Shown one piece after another: positions 16,445 through 26,057 of a DNA stretch of 64,000 nucleotides (position 1 is its first letter; each line of letters begins with the position of its first letter). The stretch comes from Candidatus Ruminimicrobiellum bubulum (GTDB lineage: Bacteria; Elusimicrobiota; Endomicrobiia; Endomicrobiales; Endomicrobiaceae). The stretch is taken from the NCBI GenBank assembly GCA_017651625.1, contig JAGCCP010000043.1, forward strand, positions 1 through 64,000, in the 5' to 3' direction. The notes beneath the pieces were generated by a model. That model did not search any database and was not told the origin of the DNA. It worked only from the letters and a program-made list of their open reading frames with translations. The position numbers and the translations under genes are program-made.

Positions 16445-17675
16445 TACAGATGTTATAGTAATAGGAGCAGGAGCTTCGGGTCTTATTGCTGCAGGTATTG
16501 CCGCACAACAAGGAAAATCCGTTCTGTTACTCGAAAAAAAAACTCGTCCCGCAATAAAACTTTCCATTACAGGTAAAGGCAGATGTAACGTTACAAACAG
16601 CGCTGATTTACAAGAATTTGTTACCGAGTTCGGTAACAACGGCAAATTTTTGTATAGTGCATTCAGCAAATTTTTTAATACCGACACCGTAAATTTTTTT
16701 GAAGAGTTGGGAGTAACTTGTAACTTGGAACGAGGCGGAAGATATTTCCCAAAAAGCAACGATGCTCACGATATAGTAAATGCTTTAATAAAATTTGTTA
16801 AAAATAATAATGTAAAAATTATTACAAATAGTGAAGTAACAAAATTTATTTTTGAGAATAAAAAGATAACAAGTGTTTTATTAAAAAACGGAACTTCTTA
16901 TTCCGCAACTAAATTTGTTTTAGCAACCGGCGGAAAATCTTATCCTTTAACCGGTTCAACCGGCGACGGATACAATTTGGCAAAAAGTGTAGGGCACACA
17001 ATAATAAAACCGCAACCTGCACTTGTTCCGCTTGTATGCGATGATAAAAATCTAAAACAATTAAATAAATTAAAACTTAAAAATATAGAAATATCTGTTT
17101 TGGCAGATAATAAAGTTATAAAAAAATTGTTTGGAGAAATAGAATTTACGATTTTCGGGTTAACCGGTCCTTTAATTCTTACGGTAAGTTCGCAAGTGTT
17201 TTCTTTGCTTGAACAAAAAAAATCCGTAGAAATATCCGTAAATTTAAAACCGGCTTTAGACGATAAACAATTAGATGACAGACTTATAAGAGAATTGAAT
17301 AGTTTTGGAAATAATCCTGTAAGAAACATGTTAAAAACTCTTTTACCTATACAGATGATAGAACCGTTTATGGACAAAAATAATATAAAATGGACAGAAT
17401 CTTGTTCCGCAATAAACAAAGAAAAAAGAAAAAAAATATTTGATGGTTTAAGAAGCATGAAATTCAAAATTGTTTCTACAAGGCCGATAGAAGAAGCTAT
17501 CATTACAAAAGGTGGAATATCATTAAAAGAAGTGGAACAAAATACAATGAAATCTAAATTAATAGAAAATCTTTATTTTTGCGGGGAAATTTTAGATATC
17601 GACGGACCAACCGGCGGATTTAATTTACAGGCAGCATTTTCTACCGGATATTTGGCCGGAAAAACGGAGGAATAG
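16437..17675 (+). CDS. NAD(P)/FAD-dependent oxidoreductase of the BaiN/HI0933 family
   Basis: The 412-residue flavoprotein has the N-terminal dinucleotide fold (VIVIGAGASGLIAAGIAA), the family signature SITGKGRCNVTN (about 42-53), ATGGKSYPLTGSTGDGY and the C-terminal FAD segment DIDGPTGGFNLQAAFSTGY. These match the HI0933/YhiN/BaiN flavoproteins; the BaiN member works in bile-acid dehydroxylation, but most members are uncharacterised. A cytoplasmic reductive role is likely. It sits in an operon with the upstream kinase (8-bp overlap) and the small membrane-protein genes downstream, none of which reveals the substrate. Confidence 0.88.
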   Translation: MNSTDVIVIGAGASGLIAAGIAAQQGKSVLLLEKKTRPAIKLSITGKGRCNVTNSADLQEFVTEFGNNGKFLYSAFSKFFNTDTVNFFEELGVTCNLERGGRYFPKSNDAHDIVNALIKFVKNNNVKIITNSEVTKFIFENKKITSVLLKNGTSYSATKFVLATGGKSYPLTGSTGDGYNLAKSVGHTIIKPQPALVPLVCDDKNLKQLNKLKLKNIEISVLADNKVIKKLFGEIEFTIFGLTGPLILTVSSQVFSLLEQKKSVEISVNLKPALDDKQLDDRLIRELNSFGNNPVRNMLKTLLPIQMIEPFMDKNNIKWTESCSAINKEKRKKIFDGLRSMKFKIVSTRPIEEAIITKGGISLKEVEQNTMKSKLIENLYFCGEILDIDGPTGGFNLQAAFSTGYLAGKTEE

Positions 17676-17686
17676 AGGGATATTAT

Positions 17687-17953
17687 ATGAGTCATTTTGA
17701 AATTATAATGTTGTTATGTTTTGCAAGTGCATGGCCTTTTTCAATTTATAAAAGTTATACGTCCAGGCAAAATGCAGGTAAAAGCCTTTTATTTATGTAT
17801 GTTGTAGAAATAGGATATGTTGCTGGTTTATTACACAAATATTTTTACAATATGGACGGCGTTTTTTATTTATATTTATTTAATTTCTGTTTAGTGTTAA
17901 TAGATATTTGTTTATATTACAGAAATTTGTTAATTGCAAAAAAAATTATATAA
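17687..17953 (+). CDS. Small three-helix membrane protein, PQ-loop/SemiSWEET-like
   Basis: The 88-residue protein is almost entirely hydrophobic with three predicted membrane helices. A segment WPFSIYKSYTSRQNAGKSL resembles the PQ-loop arrangement (P-x-I-x-K-x-Y...GKSL) of SemiSWEET-like and related small transporters. Real SemiSWEETs have a similar size and act as dimers in sugar transport. A GAGGGAT ribosome site precedes ATG 17687. It follows the flavoprotein gene after 11 bp. Transport activity is possible but unproven. Confidence 0.55.
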   Translation: MSHFEIIMLLCFASAWPFSIYKSYTSRQNAGKSLLFMYVVEIGYVAGLLHKYFYNMDGVFYLYLFNFCLVLIDICLYYRNLLIAKKII

Positions 17954-17985
17954 TGAGTATAAATTAAAGTTTTAGGAGAAAAAAA

Positions 17986-18348
17986 ATGAGTAGAGCACAA
18001 ATGATATATTTTATAGCTTATTTTATAGCAAATTTTCTTGCTATAGCTTTTTCATCAAAGATAGTAAACGGTATTCACTATGACACAATAAAATTATTCT
18101 TTTTCTCGATTATTATAACTGTTTTCCAGTTTGCATTAGCACACTTTTTACCTCTCGATATAATTTTAACCATTTTCATTTATCCTATTATATACATGTT
18201 CGCAATTTACATTTTCGCAAAAATAACGAAACTTCTCCGTGTCGACGGTTTCGGCGCATCAATAAAAGCGGCACTTATAATGGTTTTCTTCCAAATTTGT
18301 GTAAAATATGCTTTTGAATGGAAATTAGTAGATTATTTCAATATTTAG
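17986..18348 (+). CDS. Four-helix membrane protein resembling phage-holin family 4
   Basis: The 120-residue protein has four predicted membrane helices with short loops, for example FIAYFIANFLAIAFSSKIV and LILTIFIYPIIYMFAIY-like stretches. This size and topology match the bacterial phage-holin-family-4 proteins that many non-phage genomes carry. AGGAG lies 8 bp before ATG 17986. No lysis or phage genes are near, so a holin role is not implied. Function unknown. Confidence 0.5.
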   Translation: MSRAQMIYFIAYFIANFLAIAFSSKIVNGIHYDTIKLFFFSIIITVFQFALAHFLPLDIILTIFIYPIIYMFAIYIFAKITKLLRVDGFGASIKAALIMVFFQICVKYAFEWKLVDYFNI

Positions 18349-18351
18349 AAT

Positions 18352-18858
18352 CTATACTATTTTAGACATTTCTGCTTCGGCAATAAGATTATAAATATCT
18401 TCTATTTCTTCTACTGTCATACCGTATTTGCAGTAAGCGGAATAATATCCGGCTGAAGCAACCATATTCATAACATATATTTTGTCTCTGCTTCCTCTTG
18501 TTTGTACGGGAACACAATCTTTTAACGTAATTTCTTTCTTTATCGGATAATCTACATACACTCCGCTAATATCACCATTATTAACCAGTTTATCGCTGTC
18601 TGTTTTTCGAACATAAACAGTTCTTTTTTCATCTAAAGGATATCTTACTTCTATCATACCGTTCATTGCTCTAACATCACAGTTTGAAAGTTTTAACGGA
18701 AAAGAAAAACCTGCAATAAGTGATGCTTGTTCAAAATCGGTTCCGCAATCTGTCCAAGGGTTTGCCATACCTACAAAAGTCGGTTGCTTTTCAGCTTTTT
18801 TAGCAAAACAGCTAACAAAAACAACAAATGTTAATAATAAAAATATTAGTTTTTTCAT
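18352..18858 (-). CDS. Predicted lipoprotein of unknown function
   Basis: The 168-residue protein begins with a lipoprotein signal peptide (MKKLIFLLLTFVVFVSC) with Cys17 as the likely lipidated residue. The rest is soluble, beginning QPTFVGMANPWTDCGTDFEQA, and has several cysteines (DCGTDF, NCDVRA, DCVPVQ, YCKYG) that could form disulfides in the periplasm. A GAGGGC ribosome site precedes the start. It converges on the holin-like gene, with only 3 bp between stops. I do not recognise the family with certainty; the pattern resembles widespread small periplasmic proteins of unknown role. Confidence 0.7.
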   Translation of the reverse strand: MKKLIFLLLTFVVFVSCFAKKAEKQPTFVGMANPWTDCGTDFEQASLIAGFSFPLKLSNCDVRAMNGMIEVRYPLDEKRTVYVRKTDSDKLVNNGDISGVYVDYPIKKEITLKDCVPVQTRGSRDKIYVMNMVASAGYYSAYCKYGMTVEEIEDIYNLIAEAEMSKIV

Positions 18859-18919
18859 AATGCCCTCTTTTTATAATAACTTCAACCTTATTGTCGTTGT
18901 TTACCCTCAAAGGATTTCA

Positions 18920-19022
18920 AGACTTTAAATTATAACGAAGTATTTGGCGAATGGAGTGTACGTAAAGTACTCGATTGAGCCAAATACAAAGGTATAATTT
19001 AAAAGATAAATCCGTTTCTCCC
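18920..19022. repeat. Dispersed hairpin element A, copy 1
   Basis: Nested arms CTTTAAATTATAAC (18923-18936)/GGTATAATTTAAAAG (18991-19005) and GTATTTGGC (18940-18948)/GCCAAATAC (18979-18987) surround a core GAATGGAGTGTAC...GTACTCGATT (18949-18976). The core recurs at 29955-29994 although the arm sequences differ while remaining complementary. The trailing TTTAAAAGATAAATCCGTTTC also recurs at about 30105-30125. It lies between two minus-strand genes. Confidence 0.75.
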
Positions 19023-19038
19023 ATAAACAATAATTATA

Positions 19039-22000
19039 TTATGCCGCCGACAAAATAGCTTTAATATTTTGTATCTCTTCACCATTCGTCAATATTTGTG
19101 CAATATTAACTTCCGGTACATCTATAGCAAGCAATTGCAATAAATCTGCTAATGCCAACGCTTTATCTTGAGGTTTAGTTTCAGAATTATTCACAGTCTC
19201 GAATAGTATATTTATTTGTTCTCTTAAATGACGATTGCTGTCTGTATCGGACAAACCGTCAATTTCTACACCCGCAACTTGTTCCAAAGCTTTTATATAA
19301 GGAACCTCTTCTTCTCTATAAAGTTCTTCTACTTCTACACCGGATTCAAAACACAACAACCTTGCTTCAACAAGTGCCAAAGCATAATTTTCAAAATCGT
19401 CCGTATTGGAATATTCTTTTTTAACATATTTTTTAAATTCAGAAGTTTCGAGAATACCTTGTATTATAGCACCGAACTGTTTTAAAACAATTTGTCCTTT
19501 TTGTTCATTTTTATAGTTGATTAACACATTTAACAGTTCACCTTTTACTATAGGGGTTTCGGCAAGTTTTATTTCTCTTGTTGCACCCGATAAAGATTTA
19601 TAACTTACGGAAACATTTAGTGCTTCTTCCAGTAATTTATTATCAACAGATTCTCCTTTTCTTATTGCCGAAAGCAACTTATAGAAAATGTTTATATTTT
19701 CTCCTTGCACATAATATCCTTTTTCTGCAGCATCGAGTCTGCCTTTATCCACAGCCTCCGTTAAAGTGGCAGCAATACGACTTCTGTTACCAAGCCTTGC
19801 ACGTAAAAATTTTACCGGATTAAAACTAAAACCGTCATCAGAATGTTCGGCAAAATCTACAAGCCAACCCGGCATTATAATTGTTTGTGCTTTTTCAAAT
19901 CTCTTTATCACATCTGCTACATCCGACGGTATTATACTATCGGGAGATATTGCGTTCTTATCCACATAAAACAATATTGTTGCATCTTCCGGATAAGTAC
20001 GTTTATCATTCATATCCGATAACATAACATTTACTATATCTTCGTTTTTGAAGTTAAAATCCGACATTTTATTTTCTGTATCAAACTGAACACCGATATA
20101 ACCTGAACGAGTTAAAACATTTAACGCTTTTTCAATATTTTGTACCGATGTTTCAACGTTCTGCACTACAGCAACATCTTTTGTATCAATTTTTTCAAAT
20201 CGTAAAATCACACCTTCAACAGCAACGAATTCATTTTCATCTAAAATATATTTTGAAGCAGACATCTTTTCGATTAAAGAAGAAACATCGGAATTCATAT
20301 CTGCATTTGTAATTTCATGAGTAAGTATTACCCTAATATTATTATTATGAGCCTGTGCAACCAAAGACCTTAAGGTATCTGTGTCCAAAAGACTTGAAAC
20401 CACTATTGTATCGAAATTTTTATCTGCGGTTTCGGCAACTCTGTTCCGTATAGATTCAGCAGAAGAAAGTTCATCTTCAAAAATATAATCCATATTTACA
20501 GGCATTTTTTTCATCGCTTTTACACGTTCTTCGCTTCTTGCAGATTGTAATGCTATTTCAATATTTTCATATATCGGCATTTCGGGATTTACCGAAATTG
20601 TTTTATCTAATAAACGTCCAAGCAAAACTTTCCCTCTTTCGTCTTCTTCAACTCTTTCTTCAAATATAATACGTCTTGTACCGTTATTACTTAAAGCATC
20701 GAAAATATCGGTAGAGTCGGCATTTGAAAGAATTGAAGTAAAATATACATCAACATTTTCGTCAACTGACATTTTTACCGTTGTAAACCCAAGAGAATCA
20801 TCTCGTTTTACATTTTCCGGAAATAGATTATCATCAACATAGTTTGCTATTACCGCAACTTTAACACCCATAGCGGATAGTTCTTCTGCTCTGCGACGAA
20901 CAAAGCCGTTATATTCGGATGTGTTTATTACATAAGTTGTTGTATCAAATTTTTTTATTTGTCTTTTTATTGTAAATATTCTTACATGATTTTTTATTTG
21001 TTCAATAAAAGAAAAAATGAAAGCTTCAACATTATTAAGCATATGTAAAACAGTGTTTACAATTTTCCCGGTTAAAGTTGTACCGCCTGCAAGAGCAGTG
21101 GCTTTTATTATAAATGCCAATCTGTTTTCCATAGAAAGACGTAAATCTTTGTTCCCGTTTATATATTGTCTGTGTTTTTCGAGGAATTCTTTTTGAGTCA
21201 TTGTTCCGCTTACAATCGACATCATATCACCGAGCTCTGAAAAAGGGGCAACAAAAATTGAATAAATTGTAATTAATGCATTTTTCAAAGGTGCCGATTT
21301 TATGTTTTCAATAAAATTCGGATATGATACTGTAAGAGCAGTTTTTAAAGGTATATCTTCACCTTCTTGCTCATCTCTTTTATATAAGATGACAGCTTCA
21401 CCCGGCGAAACAACATATATATTATCGTAGACTTCGTTTCCTTGTTCTGAAAGGTCCAAATCTCTTGTAGAACAATAAACTCGCCATGGACCTGTTCTTA
21501 CGGAAGAAGGAAGAGTCCAAACAATAGGAGTGTCCGACATGTTCATTAAAACAACAGTATCGTCATCATAAATACCATAATCTTGCAGATGGTCTCCGGA
21601 AATCATAAAACCGAAATGTTGTTCTTGCCAATCTTTAGGTTGTGCTTCTCCGCCTTCCGGATGTAACCATGCGATATCTTTATCACCATGTTCATTTACC
21701 ACTTTACCCGATAACGGTTTATATTTGGAACTATCTAAAGAAGGATGTTCCGAACGATATTTTGCAAGTGCACCCATATATTTTGATAACTGTGCTTGAT
21801 CATCCCAACGCATATTTAAGTATTCGTTACTTTGATTATACGGATTATTGTTTCCATGCTGTGTTCTTAAAAATTCGTCTCCCATTGAAAACATTATGGG
21901 ACCTTGGCAAAAAGATAAAATGGTCATGGCTGCAGCAACATATTCGGCTATATGTTCATTATCGTACCCCAATCCCATACCATATTCGTTAGGTCCGTCG

Positions 22001-25000
22001 TTATTACCCCATCCGTTATCAAAATTGTCTTTTTCACGTACAGCCAAAAGTTGAGCATAGGGATGGCCATCGTGTGAATCCATATAATAAACGTAAGGTT
22101 GTGCTCTGCTGCCTATTCCGTTAGGATCGGCAATAGCCGAAGCAAGTGCTCCCGGACCTGAACGGCCCATTATAAAATTACGTATTGCTTCTCTTATTCC
22201 GCTGTTCCACGTAAAAATATCTCCGCGGAAATCGTCCGTATAATAAGAACGTACACCTTTTGCACCGCCTGTTGCCATATACCCTTCCGCAACTACATCT
22301 ATACCTTCTTTTTCTTTTATATCCGAAAGTATCGGGCTATCGTAAAATATTTGCATATATTCGGATGTCGGATCAAATTCTCTTGTTTCCTCGTTTCTTG
22401 CCGCAGCTGCCATTAAATCGTGTCGGAACAAACGTACACCTAAAAGAGCATACATCTCTTTATATTTTGTCATCATATTAAGTACTACCGGATTGTTGGT
22501 ATTGAAAGCATTTCCGCAACCGGAAGCATCATCGTAACCGGCTTTATCGTAAGGATTAAGCAAATAGTAAGTAGAATTATCTAAAAGCCTGTAACATAAA
22601 GACGGATCTGTTTGGGCAGAACCTTCTCCGGTATGGTTATCAACGACATCCATTCCGAAACGGATACCCTGCTCACTTAACTTTCCTATAGTTTCTTTTA
22701 AAGTTATTAGATCTTCTTGCGGTCTTAACGGATCACCGAAATCGGGATTTAAAGCAAAAAATGTTACGGTTTGATAACCCGAATTGTTTCTTAATCCCCT
22801 TTCATGAGAATACGGATCGTTTGCATCGGATTGTATCGGTTGAACCTCAACTGTATTTATCCCTATTGTTTTTAAATGTTCAATAACTTCATCATCGGCA
22901 AGCCCCTGCAATCTGCCGCGTTTTTCTTGCGGTAAATCTTCTTTTAAAGCAGTAAAACCTCCGACATGCAACTCATAAATAACCGGTCTTTGATTATCTA
23001 CCAAAACAGGCGGTTTTGCAGTTTCGACGTCATCTAATTTCCTTAAATCTACAACTATCGATTTAGGTACGAAAGGTGCAGAATCGCGAGTGTCGGGTTT
23101 ATACAAATTCCCTTTTTCACATACTATTAAAGAATCGTCAAAAACAAAACGGGACTCTTGTTGAAACGAAAAAGGATCTACGGCAAGTTTGTTGGGATTA
23201 AAGTAATGTCCGTTTTGCGGTTCGTACGGACCGTATGCACGGAAACCGTATCTCTGTCCGGGTTTTATATCCGGGAGATAAATGTTCCAAACATCGTTTT
23301 CGCCCTTAACCATTTCGTATCTTGTTTCGTTGCCTTGCTCATCAAAAAGACACAATTCAATTTTTTCCGCATTTTTTGAATATACTCCGAAATTTGTACC
23401 GACTCCATCGTATATAGCACCAAGACCGTTTGATTTCATTAATTCATAAACACTGTTTGTTATTTTTTGTGCTCTGTGTTTTCTTTTTGAAAGTTGAACT
23501 TCAGAACGAGTCATTACAGCTTTTGCATTGTGCAACATATGCAAAAAATAGTTGACGGTTTTGCCTAAAACATTGTTCCCGCCGAAAACTATCGTTATTT
23601 CGATTATAGAAGCAAGAGCATGTTCCATAATCATTCTTGTTTTTAAGTCACCGTTTATATATTGTTCATGTTTTTCAAGAAAATCTTTCTGAGTGATTGT
23701 ACCGTTTATTATAGATGTCATATCGCTAAGTTCTATAAAAGGCGAAACAAAAATAGAATGTAAATTTTCTATTGCTATAGCTAAAGGTTTAAACTTTATT
23801 TTTGCCGCAAGAGACGATTTGTAAATTGAAAGTAGTGGTTTACCCTCGTTATTTTCTATTAAATAAATTTTATTTTCTATATATTTTCTCTGTTCCAAAG
23901 AAAATTTGCCTGCAGTATTTTTTAACAAAGATATTGCCTGTGTATCCAAATAGTATTTGTTCAAAGTATCAAATACGGCATCGATTTCATCGTTACCGAC
24001 ATTGTGTCTTACAGATAAAATTAAAAAGTCTATTATTGCATTTTGAACTGTAACAATATCACTAACTTCTGTTGTCGGAATAGAAACCGGCTTTTCATCT
24101 TTGGATGTTTCGTTTTCGTAAAATGCTTTTCCTTTTTTAATTACAAGTTCTTGTCCGTTAACATTTATGCGAATAATATCCGACTCTATTTCTATACTTT
24201 TTATCTCTGCAACCTTTTTCCCGTAACCGGAATTTATAACATCTTCTATGACTTTTACATCAAGTATTTTGTTTGCTTGTAATTTCCTTAACGTATCTTC
24301 CGAAAAAATTACGGTAAACACGGCTTTAATAGGATCTACAGATAAAGGTGACAATTCAAATACAGCGGATTTTTTAATAAAATCGAAAGCATTTCTTTCA
24401 AACATTGCCGCTTGTCGTTCAATTATCGAATTATACAAATTGTCATATTCGGAAATCTTTCCGCTTGTTTTCGGGGTAATAACCACATAACTTTGTTTTT
24501 TATTTTCAAGAATTTTTGAAATGCCTGCCGTATGGAAACCACCGGAAATTATAACATCTATTTTTTTAGCATTTTTTAGCATATCTTCAACGTTTCCGCG
24601 ACGTACAGGATTAACATTTGCCGTATTTTTATCATTATCCGTAACAATGGATTTAACAAAATATTCGTCACGATCTGTATTTGTTGAATAAAATTCTTCG
24701 GCAGTATCTATTGCATTTTTTAAATCGTTAAGATTAGCGGAAATAATATATTTATCTAATATATGTTCAAACTCGCTAAAAGCATAGTTATAGTTTTTAT
24801 ATTCCCTATAGGTAATTTTGTTTTGTAACAAAGATTCAAAAACAGAAACAAATCTTTCCATAAACAAAATTTCACGTTCACTTAAATTTTTTGATGATTT
24901 GTTTCTCAATTCATTTACAAACGTTTCTTCCTGACGAACAAAATCGATAGGATTTACTTTTGCATTAAGAAGAATATATGAAGCAAAAAGGTTTATTTGC

Positions 25001-25950
25001 GGGAACTTTTCATAATCCGATATTTTTTGTAAATGTTTATATAATTCGAGATAAAAAACATTTTTTGTTTCCGGAGATTTTGATAGCTCTACAAGGGTTT
25101 TATATTCTGTAAAAGTTAACTTTTCTTTCAACAAACCAATGGCGGTTGCAGCTTCTTTTGCCACGGTATCGGTATTGATTTTTTTTCTCAGTGAAAGGAT
25201 TTGTTTAAATATAGATAATTGCGGATATTTATCTATATTTATACCGTACTTATAAGCAAACTTAAATAAAGTTTTAAAATATTTTGTTGCGGTAATTTCA
25301 TTTTTTTTATACTTTTTTGACAATGCGAGGATTTTTTTGTTATCTGTGCTATAGTTTCTTTGCCCGAGAATTTCTATTTGTTGGCGTAACGGTAAAATTT
25401 GTGCTTCAACGACAGTTTGGTTTTTCTTCATTTCTCCGAGTCTTACGAGATTATCTGAATATGCATCGAAATTTTCTACACCTTTTAAAATATCCGGTTT
25501 GTTTTCGGCAACAGAAAAATATTCCGCGCCGGACAGTTCTCCGCTCGATATCATTGTTTCAACAAACGCTTTTTTTGTTGAATTGTCGGAAATATCGGAA
25601 AGCCATTTTGTACTTAAATTACCTTTCGGTGCACCTTCAACATAAACGTTGGATATACCGTAATTTTTATCTAAACAAGAAAGAATTGAAGCTGTGTTTT
25701 TTTGAGTTTGCGGATCTCCATGCAAATCTTGAATTTGAACTATAACTTTTGATGTTGAAAAATCCGCAGAGTTTGTAACTTTTCCAAGATTAAACGGAAC
25801 AACATTTTCAATCGTAGGATAAACAGAATTTAACGATGAAGTTGTCGGTGCGGCAAAACCGGAAATACCCGATGACGACAGAATTAATCCTATCGTCACA
25901 AAAACAGATATATATTTATTTAGAAAAATTTTATTTATCTTTCCAGTCAT
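19039..25950 (-). CDS. Giant exported protein 2 (2303 aa): DLH/EGAP/GGFH module plus GlgX-like debranching enzyme
   Basis: A Sec signal peptide (about 1-34, ending GISGFAA) leads into the shared module with D75-L76-H77, E105-G-A-P108 and GGFH 470-473. A segment of about 80 residues (about 727-812) recurs at about 1560-1642. Between the two copies is a complete isoamylase/GlgX-type unit: CBM48-like start (GVGTNFGVYSKNAEKI), then GH13 motifs GMDVVDNHT, FRHDLMAAAAR (nucleophile Asp), VVAEGY (acid Glu), MDSHDGHP (third Asp) and MGDEFLRTQ. So the catalytic residues are kept. Residues 1640-2303 match nothing I recognise. It probably cleaves alpha-1,6 glucan branches outside the cytoplasm; the module's role is unknown. 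Confidence 0.8.
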   Translation of the reverse strand: MTGKINKIFLNKYISVFVTIGLILSSSGISGFAAPTTSSLNSVYPTIENVVPFNLGKVTNSADFSTSKVIVQIQDLHGDPQTQKNTASILSCLDKNYGISNVYVEGAPKGNLSTKWLSDISDNSTKKAFVETMISSGELSGAEYFSVAENKPDILKGVENFDAYSDNLVRLGEMKKNQTVVEAQILPLRQQIEILGQRNYSTDNKKILALSKKYKKNEITATKYFKTLFKFAYKYGINIDKYPQLSIFKQILSLRKKINTDTVAKEAATAIGLLKEKLTFTEYKTLVELSKSPETKNVFYLELYKHLQKISDYEKFPQINLFASYILLNAKVNPIDFVRQEETFVNELRNKSSKNLSEREILFMERFVSVFESLLQNKITYREYKNYNYAFSEFEHILDKYIISANLNDLKNAIDTAEEFYSTNTDRDEYFVKSIVTDNDKNTANVNPVRRGNVEDMLKNAKKIDVIISGGFHTAGISKILENKKQSYVVITPKTSGKISEYDNLYNSIIERQAAMFERNAFDFIKKSAVFELSPLSVDPIKAVFTVIFSEDTLRKLQANKILDVKVIEDVINSGYGKKVAEIKSIEIESDIIRINVNGQELVIKKGKAFYENETSKDEKPVSIPTTEVSDIVTVQNAIIDFLILSVRHNVGNDEIDAVFDTLNKYYLDTQAISLLKNTAGKFSLEQRKYIENKIYLIENNEGKPLLSIYKSSLAAKIKFKPLAIAIENLHSIFVSPFIELSDMTSIINGTITQKDFLEKHEQYINGDLKTRMIMEHALASIIEITIVFGGNNVLGKTVNYFLHMLHNAKAVMTRSEVQLSKRKHRAQKITNSVYELMKSNGLGAIYDGVGTNFGVYSKNAEKIELCLFDEQGNETRYEMVKGENDVWNIYLPDIKPGQRYGFRAYGPYEPQNGHYFNPNKLAVDPFSFQQESRFVFDDSLIVCEKGNLYKPDTRDSAPFVPKSIVVDLRKLDDVETAKPPVLVDNQRPVIYELHVGGFTALKEDLPQEKRGRLQGLADDEVIEHLKTIGINTVEVQPIQSDANDPYSHERGLRNNSGYQTVTFFALNPDFGDPLRPQEDLITLKETIGKLSEQGIRFGMDVVDNHTGEGSAQTDPSLCYRLLDNSTYYLLNPYDKAGYDDASGCGNAFNTNNPVVLNMMTKYKEMYALLGVRLFRHDLMAAAARNEETREFDPTSEYMQIFYDSPILSDIKEKEGIDVVAEGYMATGGAKGVRSYYTDDFRGDIFTWNSGIREAIRNFIMGRSGPGALASAIADPNGIGSRAQPYVYYMDSHDGHPYAQLLAVREKDNFDNGWGNNDGPNEYGMGLGYDNEHIAEYVAAAMTILSFCQGPIMFSMGDEFLRTQHGNNNPYNQSNEYLNMRWDDQAQLSKYMGALAKYRSEHPSLDSSKYKPLSGKVVNEHGDKDIAWLHPEGGEAQPKDWQEQHFGFMISGDHLQDYGIYDDDTVVLMNMSDTPIVWTLPSSVRTGPWRVYCSTRDLDLSEQGNEVYDNIYVVSPGEAVILYKRDEQEGEDIPLKTALTVSYPNFIENIKSAPLKNALITIYSIFVAPFSELGDMMSIVSGTMTQKEFLEKHRQYINGNKDLRLSMENRLAFIIKATALAGGTTLTGKIVNTVLHMLNNVEAFIFSFIEQIKNHVRIFTIKRQIKKFDTTTYVINTSEYNGFVRRRAEELSAMGVKVAVIANYVDDNLFPENVKRDDSLGFTTVKMSVDENVDVYFTSILSNADSTDIFDALSNNGTRRIIFEERVEEDERGKVLLGRLLDKTISVNPEMPIYENIEIALQSARSEERVKAMKKMPVNMDYIFEDELSSAESIRNRVAETADKNFDTIVVSSLLDTDTLRSLVAQAHNNNIRVILTHEITNADMNSDVSSLIEKMSASKYILDENEFVAVEGVILRFEKIDTKDVAVVQNVETSVQNIEKALNVLTRSGYIGVQFDTENKMSDFNFKNEDIVNVMLSDMNDKRTYPEDATILFYVDKNAISPDSIIPSDVADVIKRFEKAQTIIMPGWLVDFAEHSDDGFSFNPVKFLRARLGNRSRIAATLTEAVDKGRLDAAEKGYYVQGENINIFYKLLSAIRKGESVDNKLLEEALNVSVSYKSLSGATREIKLAETPIVKGELLNVLINYKNEQKGQIVLKQFGAIIQGILETSEFKKYVKKEYSNTDDFENYALALVEARLLCFESGVEVEELYREEEVPYIKALEQVAGVEIDGLSDTDSNRHLREQINILFETVNNSETKPQDKALALADLLQLLAIDVPEVNIAQILTNGEEIQNIKAILSAA
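21025..21270 (-). repeat. Internal duplicated segment of giant protein 2, second copy
   Basis: This encodes about residues 1560-1642, including ELGDMMSIVSGTMTQKEFL and TGKIVNTVLHMLNNVEAF. It aligns over about 80 residues with the copy at 23515-23770, both having an acidic/hydrophobic start, a KHxQYINGN turn and two hydrophobic helices. It lies directly after the debranching domain. Confidence 0.8.
23515..23770 (-). repeat. Internal duplicated segment of giant protein 2, first copy
   Basis: This encodes about residues 727-812, including ELSDMTSIINGTITQKDFL and LGKTVNYFLHMLHNAKAV. It precedes the debranching domain and is the partner of 21025-21270. The catalytic unit therefore appears inserted within, or flanked by duplication of, this helical segment. 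Confidence 0.8.
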
Positions 25951-26057
25951 TTTATTTTTCTTGTAGCAAAAAAATAAACTAACAAAAGAACTGTCTGTTT
26001 TTTTTGACTGTTCTTTCCTACATATTTTAGCCTATATCCGTCTTTATCTCAATATTT

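Noticed and set aside
17986-18348. Phage remnant suggested by holin-like protein
   Set aside because: No phage structural, lysis or integrase genes are near; holin-like proteins are common in bacterial chromosomes.
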